DNA of 8,927 bases from JAKFWF01 sp031365375. Lineage in GTDB: Bacteria > Pseudomonadota > Alphaproteobacteria > Rhizobiales > Hyphomicrobiaceae. The notes below the pieces were generated by a model, which saw only the letters and a program-made list of their open reading frames with translations, ran no database searches and was not told the DNA's origin. The position numbers and the translations under genes were made by a program. The stretch spans positions 1 to 8,927 of the forward strand of contig JANLXZ010000088.1 of NCBI GenBank assembly GCA_031365375.1, written 5' to 3'. Position 1 is the stretch's first letter, and each line of letters begins with the position of its first letter. Positions 1 through 6,699 of this stretch are shown piece after piece.

Positions 1-1254
1 GGTGCGGTGGCCCTTCAGACCCGACAAGCCAAAACATTCAGCGACCACGCCTTGGCCAGCGAACGCCGCGTCGCCGTGGATCAGCAACGGCAATACGGTG
101 GTGCGCTCGGTGTCGCCGTTTTGATCCTGCTTGGCGCGGACCTTGCCCAAGACCACCGGATCGACAATCTCCAAATGACTGGGATTCGCGGTCAGCGAGA
201 GATGAACGGTGTTGCCATCGAAGCTGCGATCCGACGAGGCGCCGAGGTGGTATTTTACGTCACCGGAGCCCTCCACATCGTCGGGCTTGAACGAACCGCC
301 CTTGAACTCGTTGAATATGGCGCGAAGCGGTTTGCTCATGACGTTGCCAAGAACGTTCAGGCGACCGCGATGCGCCATTCCGAGAACGATCTGGTTGATG
401 CCGAGTTGGCCGCCGCGTTTAATGATCTGTTCGAGGGCGGGGATCATGGTTTCGGCGCCTTCAAGCCCAAAACGCTTCGTTCCGGTATATTTGACTTCGG
501 CAAACTTCTCGAAGCTCTCGGCCTCGATTAGCTTGTTGAGGATCGCCTTCTTGCCCTCGACGGTAAACTTGATTTCCTTTTCCTCGCCCTCGATCCGCTC
601 TTGAATCCAGGCCTTTTGCACGGGCGAGGTAATATGCATGAATTCGACGCCGATCTTGCGGCAGTAGGTCCGGCGCAAAATCTTCAAGATTTGGCGGATC
701 GTCGCCGTTTCGAGTCCCAGCACCTTGTCAATAAAGATGGGGCGATCGAGATCGGCGTCGGTGAAACCGTACGTCTCCGGCTTGAGTTCTTTGTGGACCT
801 TGCGCTCGGTCAGAGCCAAGGGATCGAGATCGGCGACCAAATGGCCCATCACGCGGTAAGCGCGGATCAACATCAATGCGCGGATGGAATCTTGCGTCGC
901 GCGCAGCGATGCGGCCATCGACAGGTCGTAACCTGTGCTGCTCGCACGGGACTGAATTTTCGCTTGGATGGCCTTTTCTGCGGTGCCGTAGTCGCCGGTC
1001 AGCGCTGCCATCAGATCAGGATTGCCGGCACTGTTCATTTCGTTCACTGGCCGTCCCCAGGAAGGACCGTCGTGAGTGTTACCCGGACCGTTCGGCTTCT
1101 CGTCCTGTAGGGACTGGAAGAACAAGCGCCATTCGTCATTGACGGCGCCTGGATTTCGCTCGTACAGCGCCTGCATTTCCTCAACGTAGGCGGCATTTAC
1201 GCCATTCAAGAAGGACGTGCGCGCGAAGGCGTCGTTCTGCGCTTCTCGTGACAT
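1..1254 (-). CDS. sucA: 2-oxoglutarate dehydrogenase E1 component, N-terminal part (3' end off the window)
   Basis: This is the thiamine-diphosphate E1 subunit of the cytoplasmic 2-oxoglutarate dehydrogenase complex. It decarboxylates 2-oxoglutarate and passes the succinyl group to the lipoyl domain of E2 (SucB). I translated the minus strand from the ATG at 1254 and it stays open for 418 codons to the window edge. The family is usually about 930-990 residues, so over half is missing. An N-terminal helical segment (FLNGVNAAYVEEMQALY, about residues 15-31) is the E2-docking region. The motifs RTYCRKIGVEF, GMAHRGRLNVL (about 292-302), KYHLGASSD and IHGDAAFAGQG (GDA at about 394-396) are characteristic; the last starts the Mg-ThDP motif, whose NN end lies beyond base 1. 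A GAGG Shine-Dalgarno sits at 1266-1269. The 196-base gap upstream (1255-1450) must hold any private promoter, but I could not pick out clear -35/-10 boxes, and no terminator is evident there. The upstream neighbour is an aminotransferase, not sucCD. Confidence 0.96.
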   Translation of the reverse strand, partial: MSREAQNDAFARTSFLNGVNAAYVEEMQALYERNPGAVNDEWRLFFQSLQDEKPNGPGNTHDGPSWGRPVNEMNSAGNPDLMAALTGDYGTAEKAIQAKIQSRASSTGYDLSMAASLRATQDSIRALMLIRAYRVMGHLVADLDPLALTERKVHKELKPETYGFTDADLDRPIFIDKVLGLETATIRQILKILRRTYCRKIGVEFMHITSPVQKAWIQERIEGEEKEIKFTVEGKKAILNKLIEAESFEKFAEVKYTGTKRFGLEGAETMIPALEQIIKRGGQLGINQIVLGMAHRGRLNVLGNVMSKPLRAIFNEFKGGSFKPDDVEGSGDVKYHLGASSDRSFDGNTVHLSLTANPSHLEIVDPVVLGKVRAKQDQNGDTERTTVLPLLIHGDAAFAGQGVVAECFGLSGLKGHRT

Positions 1255-1450
1255 TAGTTTTTATTCCTCGTAAACCGAGCATCAGCTGCGCCGCATTAAG
1301 GCCGCCAACGCCGAAATCGCACATAGAGTGCTGTGAATCACCGAACCTTTTAACGCAGAACAGCCAGCGGTTTAAGTACGCAAATAGTGTTGGTGGCGTG
1401 ACGCCTGAATGGTTCGCATTACGCTAATCCCGCACCAGCCTGCCGCACGT

Positions 1451-2677
1451 TCAAGCATCCAGCAGGGATTTCATTGCCGCGTCCACACCGCCCGCATTGT
1501 GCGGTACTTTAGCGGTCTTGAAACCCAACTCGAGCGTTGCCAGGGCGCCGAGCATCATCGGCTCGTTCAGATCGCCCATATGACCGATCCGGAATACCCG
1601 ACCATTGAGAGGACCAAGCCCGCCGCCGAGCACTAGATTGAACCGGCTTTGCGTGAGGGATCGGAGAACGTTGGCATCGTGACCGTCGGGCGTGATGATC
1701 GCCGAGACTGAATCCGACATCCGCTTCGGGTTCGTGCACACGAGCTCTAAAGCCTTGATACCGCCCTTGATTCCAGCTTCTGAGATTGTCGCGCCGCTGA
1801 CCGCTCCGCCGCCCCAGTGCGTAATCGCTGCCCTGGTTGCATTGGCATAGCGGCGATGACGACGGAATACGGCATCGAGGCCTTCCGCCTCGATCATGGC
1901 GAGCGATTCATCGAGCCCAAAAAACATGTGAACTGGTGTGGTACCGGGAAACTTCTGCGGTTGGCGCGTCAGCATATCTGCCCAATTCCAATAACTACGG
2001 CGGGTCTTGATTTGCTTAGACAACTCGAACGCCCGATCACTTACGCCAGTAAACGACAGGCCAGTCGTCATCATCAGCCCCTTCTGGCTGCCGCCAACAA
2101 CGATATCGACGCCCCAAGCGTCCATCTGGAAGTCGAACGATCCCAGCGAGGAGATTGTATCGGCGAACAGCATCGCCTTGTGCTTGGTCTCGTCCAGCGC
2201 TTGGCGAACCTCTGACAGCGGTGTCGACACGCCAGTTGCCGTCTCGTTATGGGCGACGAGGATAGCCTTGATTTCGCCGGTGGTATCGGCCTTCAATCGC
2301 TTGACCATCGCATCTTGGCCGACGCCGGTGCGCCAGTCGGCAGGAAGCGTCTCAACGACGAGCCCCAGCTCCTGCGCCATTGCCGCCCAATTCGATGAGA
2401 AATAACCTGATTCGAGCGACAGCACCTTATCGCCTGGCGATAACGTGTTGGCGAGCGCCGCTTCCCATGCGCCGTGCCCGTTGGCAGCGTAGATGAAAAG
2501 ATGTTGCTTGGTCTTCAGCACCTTCTTGATGCCTTCGTGCACGCGAGCGTGGATCGCCAGAAACTCCGGCGCTAGGAAGTCCATCGTCGGCTTGTTCATC
2601 GCCCCCAGAATGCGATCCGGAATGTTGGTCGGGCCAGGCGCAAAGAAAAACGGACGGCCGTTGGGGCGGGAGTTCAT
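1451..2677 (-). CDS. class V PLP-dependent aminotransferase, serine/alanine-glyoxylate aminotransferase type
   Basis: This 408-residue protein belongs to the AGXT/SgaA group of fold-type I class V aminotransferases, which typically move an amino group from serine or alanine to glyoxylate in the cytoplasm. The N-terminal APGPTNIPDRIL (about 13-24) is the family signature. AANGHGAWEAA (about 64-74) fits the cofactor phosphate-binding turn, D173 in FADTISSLGS is the expected pyridine-nitrogen contact, and K199 in GGSQKG is the expected Schiff-base lysine. R at about 375 in GRVFRIGHMG fits the substrate-carboxylate arginine. The length is normal. The frame stays open for 102 more codons into leuC, but the conserved protein begins at 2677, which has an AGGA Shine-Dalgarno (2688-2691, 10-base spacing). 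Substrate preference (serine versus alanine donor) cannot be read from the sequence, so I give no symbol; sgaA would be the usual one in methylotrophs. It lies 166 bases after leuC and 196 before sucA, so co-transcription is possible but not shown. Confidence 0.9.
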   Translation of the reverse strand: MNSRPNGRPFFFAPGPTNIPDRILGAMNKPTMDFLAPEFLAIHARVHEGIKKVLKTKQHLFIYAANGHGAWEAALANTLSPGDKVLSLESGYFSSNWAAMAQELGLVVETLPADWRTGVGQDAMVKRLKADTTGEIKAILVAHNETATGVSTPLSEVRQALDETKHKAMLFADTISSLGSFDFQMDAWGVDIVVGGSQKGLMMTTGLSFTGVSDRAFELSKQIKTRRSYWNWADMLTRQPQKFPGTTPVHMFFGLDESLAMIEAEGLDAVFRRHRRYANATRAAITHWGGGAVSGATISEAGIKGGIKALELVCTNPKRMSDSVSAIITPDGHDANVLRSLTQSRFNLVLGGGLGPLNGRVFRIGHMGDLNEPMMLGALATLELGFKTAKVPHNAGGVDAAMKSLLDA

Positions 2678-2762
2678 GGAATGGGATTCCTGGGGAAATA
2701 GGGGCGGCGCAGGTGCGTGGCCCAAATTATGCTGTCTTCTTTTACCCCGTTCGCCCGCGTGT

Positions 2763-2795
2763 CCGCAACCCATGCGGCGCCAAGCTGCGTTGCGG
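2763..2795. repeat. imperfect hairpin in the leuC-aminotransferase gap
   Basis: A perfect 7-bp inverted repeat, CCGCAAC (2763-2769) and GTTGCGG (2789-2795), encloses a 19-base GC-rich loop that itself contains the palindrome GGCGCC. There is no T-tract on either strand, so it is not a standard intrinsic terminator. It could be an mRNA processing or stabilising hairpin between leuC and the aminotransferase, or chance in GC-rich DNA. Confidence 0.3.
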
Positions 2796-2843
2796 CAATG
2801 GACAAGGTCACGCTGCAGCCGTGGACTAACCCGCCCTACAGAC

Positions 2844-4244
2844 TCACTCCCACGTGCGCACGTCGACAAAGTGGCCCGCGATAGCTGCTGCTGCGGCCAT
2901 TTGCGGCGACACGAGATGCGTACGACCCAAGCGGCCTTGGCGGCCTTCGAAGTTGCGGTTTGAGGTTGAAGCGCAACGCTCACGCGGCTTGAGTTGGTCC
3001 GGGTTCATGCCGAGGCACATCGAACAACCCGGTTCGCGCCAATCGAAACCAGCGGCTTTGAAGACCACGTCGAGGCCTTCTGCCTCTGCCTGCTCTTTCA
3101 CAAGTCCCGAGCCTGGAACAATCATCGCGCTCACGGTGCTAGCAACCGTCTTGCCCTCAATCACTTTGGCGGCGGCGCGCAAGTCCTCGATGCGCCCGTT
3201 GGTGCAGGAACCGATGAACACGCGGTCAATCTTGATATCGGTCATCTTGGTGCCAGGCGTCAGACCCATATAGTCTAGCGCCGCTGTCATAGACGCCCGC
3301 ATGCCCTCATCGGTAACCTTTGCCGGATCGGGCACGACGCCGGTAATCGCAACCGTGTCCTGTGGGCTGTTGCCCCAGGTCAGTGTCGGTGGCAGTTTCG
3401 CTGCATCGAGTTTCACAACCTTGTCGAAGTGCGCGCCCTCATCGGACTTGAGGGTCTCCCAGTATTTCATTGCCATGTCCCAGGCCGTACCCTTTGGCGA
3501 CATCGGACGGCCTTTCAGATACTCGAATGTCTTTGCGTCAGGCGCGATCATGCCGGCGCGTGCGCCAGCTTCGATCGACATGTTGCAAACCGTCATTCGG
3601 CCTTCCATCGACAGCGCGCGGATTGCCTCGCCATCATACTCGATGACGTGACCGGTGCCGCCGGCGGTGCCAATCTCGCCGATGATCGCGAGTACGATGT
3701 CTTTCGCGGTCACATGATCGGGCAACACGCCATCGACCGTCACGCGCATATTCTTGGCTTTGTTCTGGATCAGCGTTTGCGTTGCGAGCACGTGCTCGAC
3801 CTCGGACGTGCCGATGCCGTGGGCTAGCGCACCGAACGCGCCGTGCGTCGAGGTGTGACTATCGCCGCAAACGATCGTGGTGCCCGGTAGCGTGAACCCC
3901 TGCTCCGGTCCGATCACGTGCACGATGCCTTGGCGCCGATCAAGTTCGTTGAAATATTCGACGCCGAAATCCTTGGCGTTCTTGGCAAGCGCTTCGACTT
4001 GGATGCGCGCTTCCTCATCGGCGATGCCATTCTTGCGGTCCGAAGTCGGCACGTTGTGGTCGACGACGGCAAGCGTTTTGGCCGGTGCGCGAACCTTCCG
4101 ATTGGTTAGGCGCAACCCCTCGAAAGCCTGTGGGCTCGTAACTTCGTGCACCAGATGCCGATCGATATAAAGCACGCATGTGCCGTCCGGTTCGCGGGCG
4201 ACAATGTGGTCGTCGAAGATCTTATCGTAGAGGGTCTTGGCCAT
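2844..4244 (-). CDS. leuC: 3-isopropylmalate dehydratase large subunit
   Basis: LeuC is the iron-sulfur subunit of isopropylmalate isomerase. With LeuD it converts 2-isopropylmalate to 3-isopropylmalate in the cytoplasmic leucine pathway. At 466 residues it has the same length as the E. coli protein. All three 4Fe-4S cysteines are present: C347 in GSCTNGR, and C407 and C410 in GCSMCLGMN. VCGDSHTSTHGAFGALAHGIGTSEVE is represented around residues 125-150, and the C-terminal NRNFEGRQG and TWE endings are typical. The ATG at 4244 is preceded by AGGA with good spacing (about 9 bases). leuD and leuB are not in the window, as is common in alphaproteobacteria. Upstream, the methyltransferase terminator at 4336-4365 separates leuC from that gene, and a weak promoter candidate (4287-4314) lies between. 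No leader peptide with a leucine run is visible in the short upstream stretch. The stop TGA is at 2844-2846. Confidence 0.98.
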   Translation of the reverse strand: MAKTLYDKIFDDHIVAREPDGTCVLYIDRHLVHEVTSPQAFEGLRLTNRKVRAPAKTLAVVDHNVPTSDRKNGIADEEARIQVEALAKNAKDFGVEYFNELDRRQGIVHVIGPEQGFTLPGTTIVCGDSHTSTHGAFGALAHGIGTSEVEHVLATQTLIQNKAKNMRVTVDGVLPDHVTAKDIVLAIIGEIGTAGGTGHVIEYDGEAIRALSMEGRMTVCNMSIEAGARAGMIAPDAKTFEYLKGRPMSPKGTAWDMAMKYWETLKSDEGAHFDKVVKLDAAKLPPTLTWGNSPQDTVAITGVVPDPAKVTDEGMRASMTAALDYMGLTPGTKMTDIKIDRVFIGSCTNGRIEDLRAAAKVIEGKTVASTVSAMIVPGSGLVKEQAEAEGLDVVFKAAGFDWREPGCSMCLGMNPDQLKPRERCASTSNRNFEGRQGRLGRTHLVSPQMAAAAAIAGHFVDVRTWE

Positions 4245-4286
4245 GGCTTGGTGTCCTGGGGATCCATGTGGAAATATGTTGCGTCA

Positions 4287-4314
4287 CTGATAGCGCGCCG
4301 GGCACCAGTTGCAA
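4287..4314 (-). promoter_or_regulatory. candidate sigma-70-like promoter for leuC
   Basis: On the minus strand TTGCAA (4314-4309) is followed after 16 bases by TATCAG (4292-4287). Each box matches 4 of 6 bases of the TTGACA/TATAAT consensus. The position suits a short leader ahead of the leuC ATG at 4244, and a promoter is expected here because an intrinsic terminator lies just upstream. The match is modest and by eye only. Confidence 0.3.
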
Positions 4315-4335
4315 AGAATTCGATGATCGAACTTG

Positions 4336-4365
4336 AAAAAACCGGGCCAACTGGGTTTGGCCCGG
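4336..4365 (-). terminator. intrinsic terminator after the methyltransferase gene
   Basis: On the minus strand a perfect 9-bp stem, CCGGGCCAA (4365-4357) and TTGGCCCGG (4350-4342), with a 6-base loop is followed at once by six T (4341-4336). This is a textbook Rho-independent terminator 35 bases past the methyltransferase stop codon. A second, outer pairing is possible: ACTTGAAA (4331-4338) plus CCGGGCC (4342-4348) with GGCCCGG (4365-4371) plus TTTCAAGT (4372-4379), leaving three A bulged. Confidence 0.88.
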
Positions 4366-4399
4366 GCCCGGTTTCAAGTTTCAATCACCTGCGGCGTCT

Positions 4400-5227
4400 T
4401 TACCGTTTTGTCACGACGATCTCCAGATATTCGCCGGGTATGATCAGCGTGTCCTTGCCGCCGCGGTTCATCCGGCCCAATAACTCAACGATATCGCCCT
4501 GAAGAGCTGCTTGCTTCGGCGCGTCGAGCGCCGCAAAGGCTCGGTTAGTTGGGCCATAGTAGGTCTTGAAGATCTCGAGCCAGTGGTCAGCCGACTTGTA
4601 ACGGAAATTGAAAATTTGCTTTGTCGACTTCACTTCGTGATCCGCGAAAAGCTCGCCGAGACGTGTTTCCGTGCCCCAAAGCGCCGGTGATTTCACGCCG
4701 GGAGGAGGCGGAACGTGTTTGCCTATCGTTTTGAAAAGCTGACCGATAAAGCCGTCGGGTGTCCAGTTTGCTAGGCCAATGCGGCCGCCCTTGCGGCAGA
4801 CGCGCGCGAGTTCACTGGCTGCCTTTTCTTGATTGGGTGTGAACATTACCCCAAAGGTCGAAAGTACGACATCAAAACTGCCATCGGCGAATGGCAATGC
4901 CTCAGCATCCGCTTCCTGAAATTTGATATTGAAATGGTCCGCGCGGGCGCGTTCTTTCGCCCGGTCCAAAAGTGCGCCGACATAGTCGGTCGACGTGACA
5001 TTCGTAAAGCGCCGTGCTGCGGCGAGCGTGGCGTTGCCATTTCCGGCGGCAACGTCAAGCACACTTTCACCTGCGCGCATGTCGACGGCTTCGCAAAGTT
5101 TTTCACCGACGATTTGTAGCGTGGTGCCGACTATGGCGTAGTCACCAGCGGCCCACATTGCCTGCTGGCGTTGCTTGATCGCGGAAAAGTCTGGAGTGGC
5201 ACTCGAAGCGGCGGATTGTGCATTCAT
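4400..5227 (-). CDS. class I SAM-dependent methyltransferase (UbiE-like), substrate unknown
   Basis: This 275-residue soluble protein has a Rossmann-like methyltransferase domain in its middle. Motif I is VLDVAAGNGN (56-65), the SAM-binding glycine loop. It is followed by the acidic strand-2 position in TSTDYVG, the post-motif DAEALPF and FDVVLSTFGVMF (motif II/III region), and an RKGGRIGLANW strand. This fits Methyltransf_11/25 proteins. The C-terminal third (about 180-275) is less conserved and may bind the substrate; I see no membrane segment or signal peptide. The frame is open 47 codons further upstream to 5368, but the ATG at 5227 has a strong AAAGGAG Shine-Dalgarno and starts the plausible protein. 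It is flanked by two same-strand intrinsic terminators (5367-5404 and 4336-4365), so it is probably transcribed alone. The neighbours (LysR regulator, leuC) do not reveal its substrate, so a ubiE/coq5 role should not be assumed. Confidence 0.88.
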   Translation of the reverse strand: MNAQSAASSATPDFSAIKQRQQAMWAAGDYAIVGTTLQIVGEKLCEAVDMRAGESVLDVAAGNGNATLAAARRFTNVTSTDYVGALLDRAKERARADHFNIKFQEADAEALPFADGSFDVVLSTFGVMFTPNQEKAASELARVCRKGGRIGLANWTPDGFIGQLFKTIGKHVPPPPGVKSPALWGTETRLGELFADHEVKSTKQIFNFRYKSADHWLEIFKTYYGPTNRAFAALDAPKQAALQGDIVELLGRMNRGGKDTLIIPGEYLEIVVTKR

Positions 5228-5235
5228 CTGACAAT

Positions 5236-5242
5236 CTCCTTT
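5236..5242 (-). promoter_or_regulatory. ribosome binding site that fixes the methyltransferase start
   Basis: AAAGGAG on the minus strand lies 8 bases before the ATG at 5227. It is the best Shine-Dalgarno noticed in the window and argues against the in-frame upstream starts out to 5368. Confidence 0.85.
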
Positions 5243-5366
5243 GTTACAAATAAGTTCTCCATTGAGCTTACCGGGAAGCGCGGTGACGATGGGCTCCCTG
5301 CGCGTCGTCATTTTGACGCCAGACAAGATAGCATGCCGGTGCATTTGCGCCAGTCGAACGAGGCAC

Positions 5367-5404
5367 AAAAAAACCGGGTGGCTGGATTTCTCCAGGCCCC
5401 GGTT
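5367..5404 (-). terminator. intrinsic terminator in the LysR-methyltransferase gap
   Basis: On the minus strand AACCGGG (5404-5398) pairs with CCCGGTT (5378-5372). A small internal loop follows, then CTGGA (5395-5391) pairs with TCCAG (5386-5382) around a GAAA tetraloop. The 3' arm runs into seven T (5373-5367). The hairpin is too far (196 bases) beyond the LysR stop, with too much structure between, to be only that gene's simple terminator. It may end a small RNA, or act as an attenuator 140 bases ahead of the methyltransferase ATG. Confidence 0.85.
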
Positions 5405-5526
5405 GAGGTTGTCCCACCGCTTGAGGTGGGTGAAGGCATCAAAGGGAGGGTATTGCCTTCAGCAGCTGTCCGTCACAGCTGGGTGAAGTAGACGCCTCGG
5501 TGGCGCCGCCAGCAATCCGGAAGGTC
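5367..5526 (-). ncRNA. candidate structured small RNA or leader RNA ending in an intrinsic terminator
   Basis: The 372 bases from 5228 to 5599 hold no credible gene, but the minus strand carries consecutive hairpins. In transcription order these are: CAGCTGT/ACAGCTG (5481-5463, 5-base loop), extended by CTTCA (5488-5484) with TGAAG (5461-5457); TGAAGGCA/TGCCTTCA (5461-5431, perfect 8 bp, 15-base loop); CCCACC/GGTGGG (5430-5413, 6-base loop); then the terminator at 5404-5367. Upstream, ATCCGG/CCGGAT (5515-5520 with 5532-5537) may form one more. The 15-base loop reads ATACCCTCCCTTTGA and contains CCTCC, complementary to a Shine-Dalgarno core. TGAAG at 5461-5457 belongs to both of the first two stems, so the pairings compete at that point. 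The 5' end is a guess from the weak promoter at 5533-5560. I do not recognise it as 6S, SRP, tmRNA or a known riboswitch. Alternatives are a 5' leader/attenuator of the methyltransferase gene or the processed 3' UTR of the LysR mRNA. Confidence 0.5.
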
Positions 5527-5532
5527 ACATGC

Positions 5533-5560
5533 CGGATATGCGATGCTCGCATGCCATCAA
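5533..5560 (-). promoter_or_regulatory. weak promoter candidate for the structured RNA
   Basis: TTGATG (5560-5555) and TATCCG (5538-5533) on the minus strand are 16 bases apart, placing a start near 5526. The -10 box is poor. The spacer contains a 6-bp dyad, ATGCGA/TCGCAT (5538-5552), which might be an operator. Evidence is by eye only. Confidence 0.22.
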
Positions 5561-5599
5561 ATTGACATGAGACAAAGGCTGGCAATTTTCGCCGCGCGC

Positions 5600-6493
5600 C
5601 TATGCATTCCGCCAATTTCGAGCGTTTGCGACCAGAAAATCGCGCAGCACCTGGACCTTTTTCGACGTTCTCAGTTCTTCTGGATAAACGAAAATGATGG
5701 GGATGGTTGGAAGCTGCACCTCGGTCAGCACCGGGACCAAGTCTGTTTCCTCCCCAGTCAGATAGTCCGGGATCAGACCTACACCTATGCCGGCCCGCAC
5801 GGCGTATTTCAATGCGACGACGCTGTTGGCGCGGAATACCGGCACGCGCGGGTCCTTGCCATCGCGCCCTGCGGTTTCCAACCAGCGGATAACCGAAAGG
5901 TGCTGCGCTGGCGTGCCGCCGTATGAAACAAACCGATGCTTCTCGAGATCTTCGAGCGATTGCGGCGTACCGAACTTTCGGATGTACCCGGTGGATGCGA
6001 ACGCCCGGACTTTCATCGTAAAAAGTGCGCGGCGAATCAAATCTGCCTGTTCTGGCTCCCGTGTCCAGATTGCGACATCGGCCTCGCGCATTGAAATGTC
6101 GATCTGGTCATCATTCAAGATGAGATCGACGCGGATGTCGGGGTAAAGCTCGATGAAATCGCGCAGCCGTTGCGTCACCCATACCGTACCCAAACCGATA
6201 GGACAGGTGATGCGTAATTCGCCGGTGGGTTTGGTCGTGGTATCGGCAAGCAATGTTTCCGCCGTCTGCAGCTTATTCATGACATCGCTTGCTGTTCGAT
6301 ACAGCATGTCACCTTGCTCGGTCAGTACCAAGCCTCGTGCGTGGCGATGGAAAAGTGCGATCCCGAGGTCTTTTTCCAGCGACGACACTTGCCGGCTGAC
6401 CGCGGACTGGCTCATGCGCAGCGCTTCACCCGCATGTGTGAAGCTGCCAGCCTCGGCGGCGGCATGAAAAATTCGCAACTTGTCCCAATCCAT
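5600..6493 (-). CDS. LysR-type transcriptional regulator, effector unknown
   Basis: This 297-residue protein has the standard LTTR plan and length. A winged helix-turn-helix covers about residues 3-62 (AGSFTHAGEALRMSQSAVSRQVSSLEKDLG, then FHRHARGLVLTEQG). A linker helix spans about 63-90, and a periplasmic-binding-protein-like effector domain runs from about 92 to 290 (GELRITCPIGLG at its start, GIGVGLIPDYL near 237-247). It should bind DNA as a tetramer and respond to a small ligand. The ATG at 6493 has AAGGA about 9 bases upstream. It lies 216 bases downstream of trxB on the same strand, a gap relatively AT-rich at 6570-6710 that could hold its promoter. LTTRs usually regulate a divergent neighbour, but here no divergent gene exists: the preceding gene is convergent in direction of transcription only. 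Candidate targets are therefore itself, trxB, the structured RNA or the methyltransferase, none of which is proven. Confidence 0.94.
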   Translation of the reverse strand: MDWDKLRIFHAAAEAGSFTHAGEALRMSQSAVSRQVSSLEKDLGIALFHRHARGLVLTEQGDMLYRTASDVMNKLQTAETLLADTTTKPTGELRITCPIGLGTVWVTQRLRDFIELYPDIRVDLILNDDQIDISMREADVAIWTREPEQADLIRRALFTMKVRAFASTGYIRKFGTPQSLEDLEKHRFVSYGGTPAQHLSVIRWLETAGRDGKDPRVPVFRANSVVALKYAVRAGIGVGLIPDYLTGEETDLVPVLTEVQLPTIPIIFVYPEELRTSKKVQVLRDFLVANARNWRNA

Positions 6494-6699
6494 GGGCGGA
6501 TGTCCTTCGGGGAGTGCGCAACCCAGCGCCAGACGCCCGCGCCCCCTTGCAAGCCAAGAGACGCAAACGCGTTCATTTTTGCTTAGTTATTCACGACGGA
6601 ATTTGATGAAACACGGCGTTTCTTTGATCTTAGTCTACTTTTCTTATCGTTCGAGCGCAGGTTACGAGCCCTATTTCAAAAAACAAGCGCTAATGGTCG

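Noticed and set aside
7..531. Long plus-strand open frame antisense to sucA
   Set aside because: It is a shadow of the GC-rich sucA coding frame; the minus strand encodes unmistakable SucA motifs. The same holds for the plus-strand frames opposite leuC, the aminotransferase, LysR, trxB and radC.
1395..1405. GGCGT-G-ACGCC palindrome upstream of sucA
   Set aside because: A 5-bp arm with a single central base is too short in GC-rich DNA to call an operator or a terminator.
2678..2983. 102-codon in-frame upstream extension of the aminotransferase, overlapping the end of leuC
   Set aside because: The added residues are low-complexity and unlike the family, the extension covers leuC's conserved C-terminus in another frame, and the ATG at 2677 has a Shine-Dalgarno and begins the conserved protein.
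5228..5368. 47-codon in-frame extension of the methyltransferase
   Set aside because: It would start right at the T-tract of the upstream terminator, has no good ribosome site, and the ATG at 5227 has a strong AAAGGAG.
5367..5537. SAM, SAH, TPP, FMN, glycine or cobalamin riboswitch, or 6S/SRP RNA
   Set aside because: I looked for the conserved cores I know for each and did not see them. The region stays an unassigned structured RNA.
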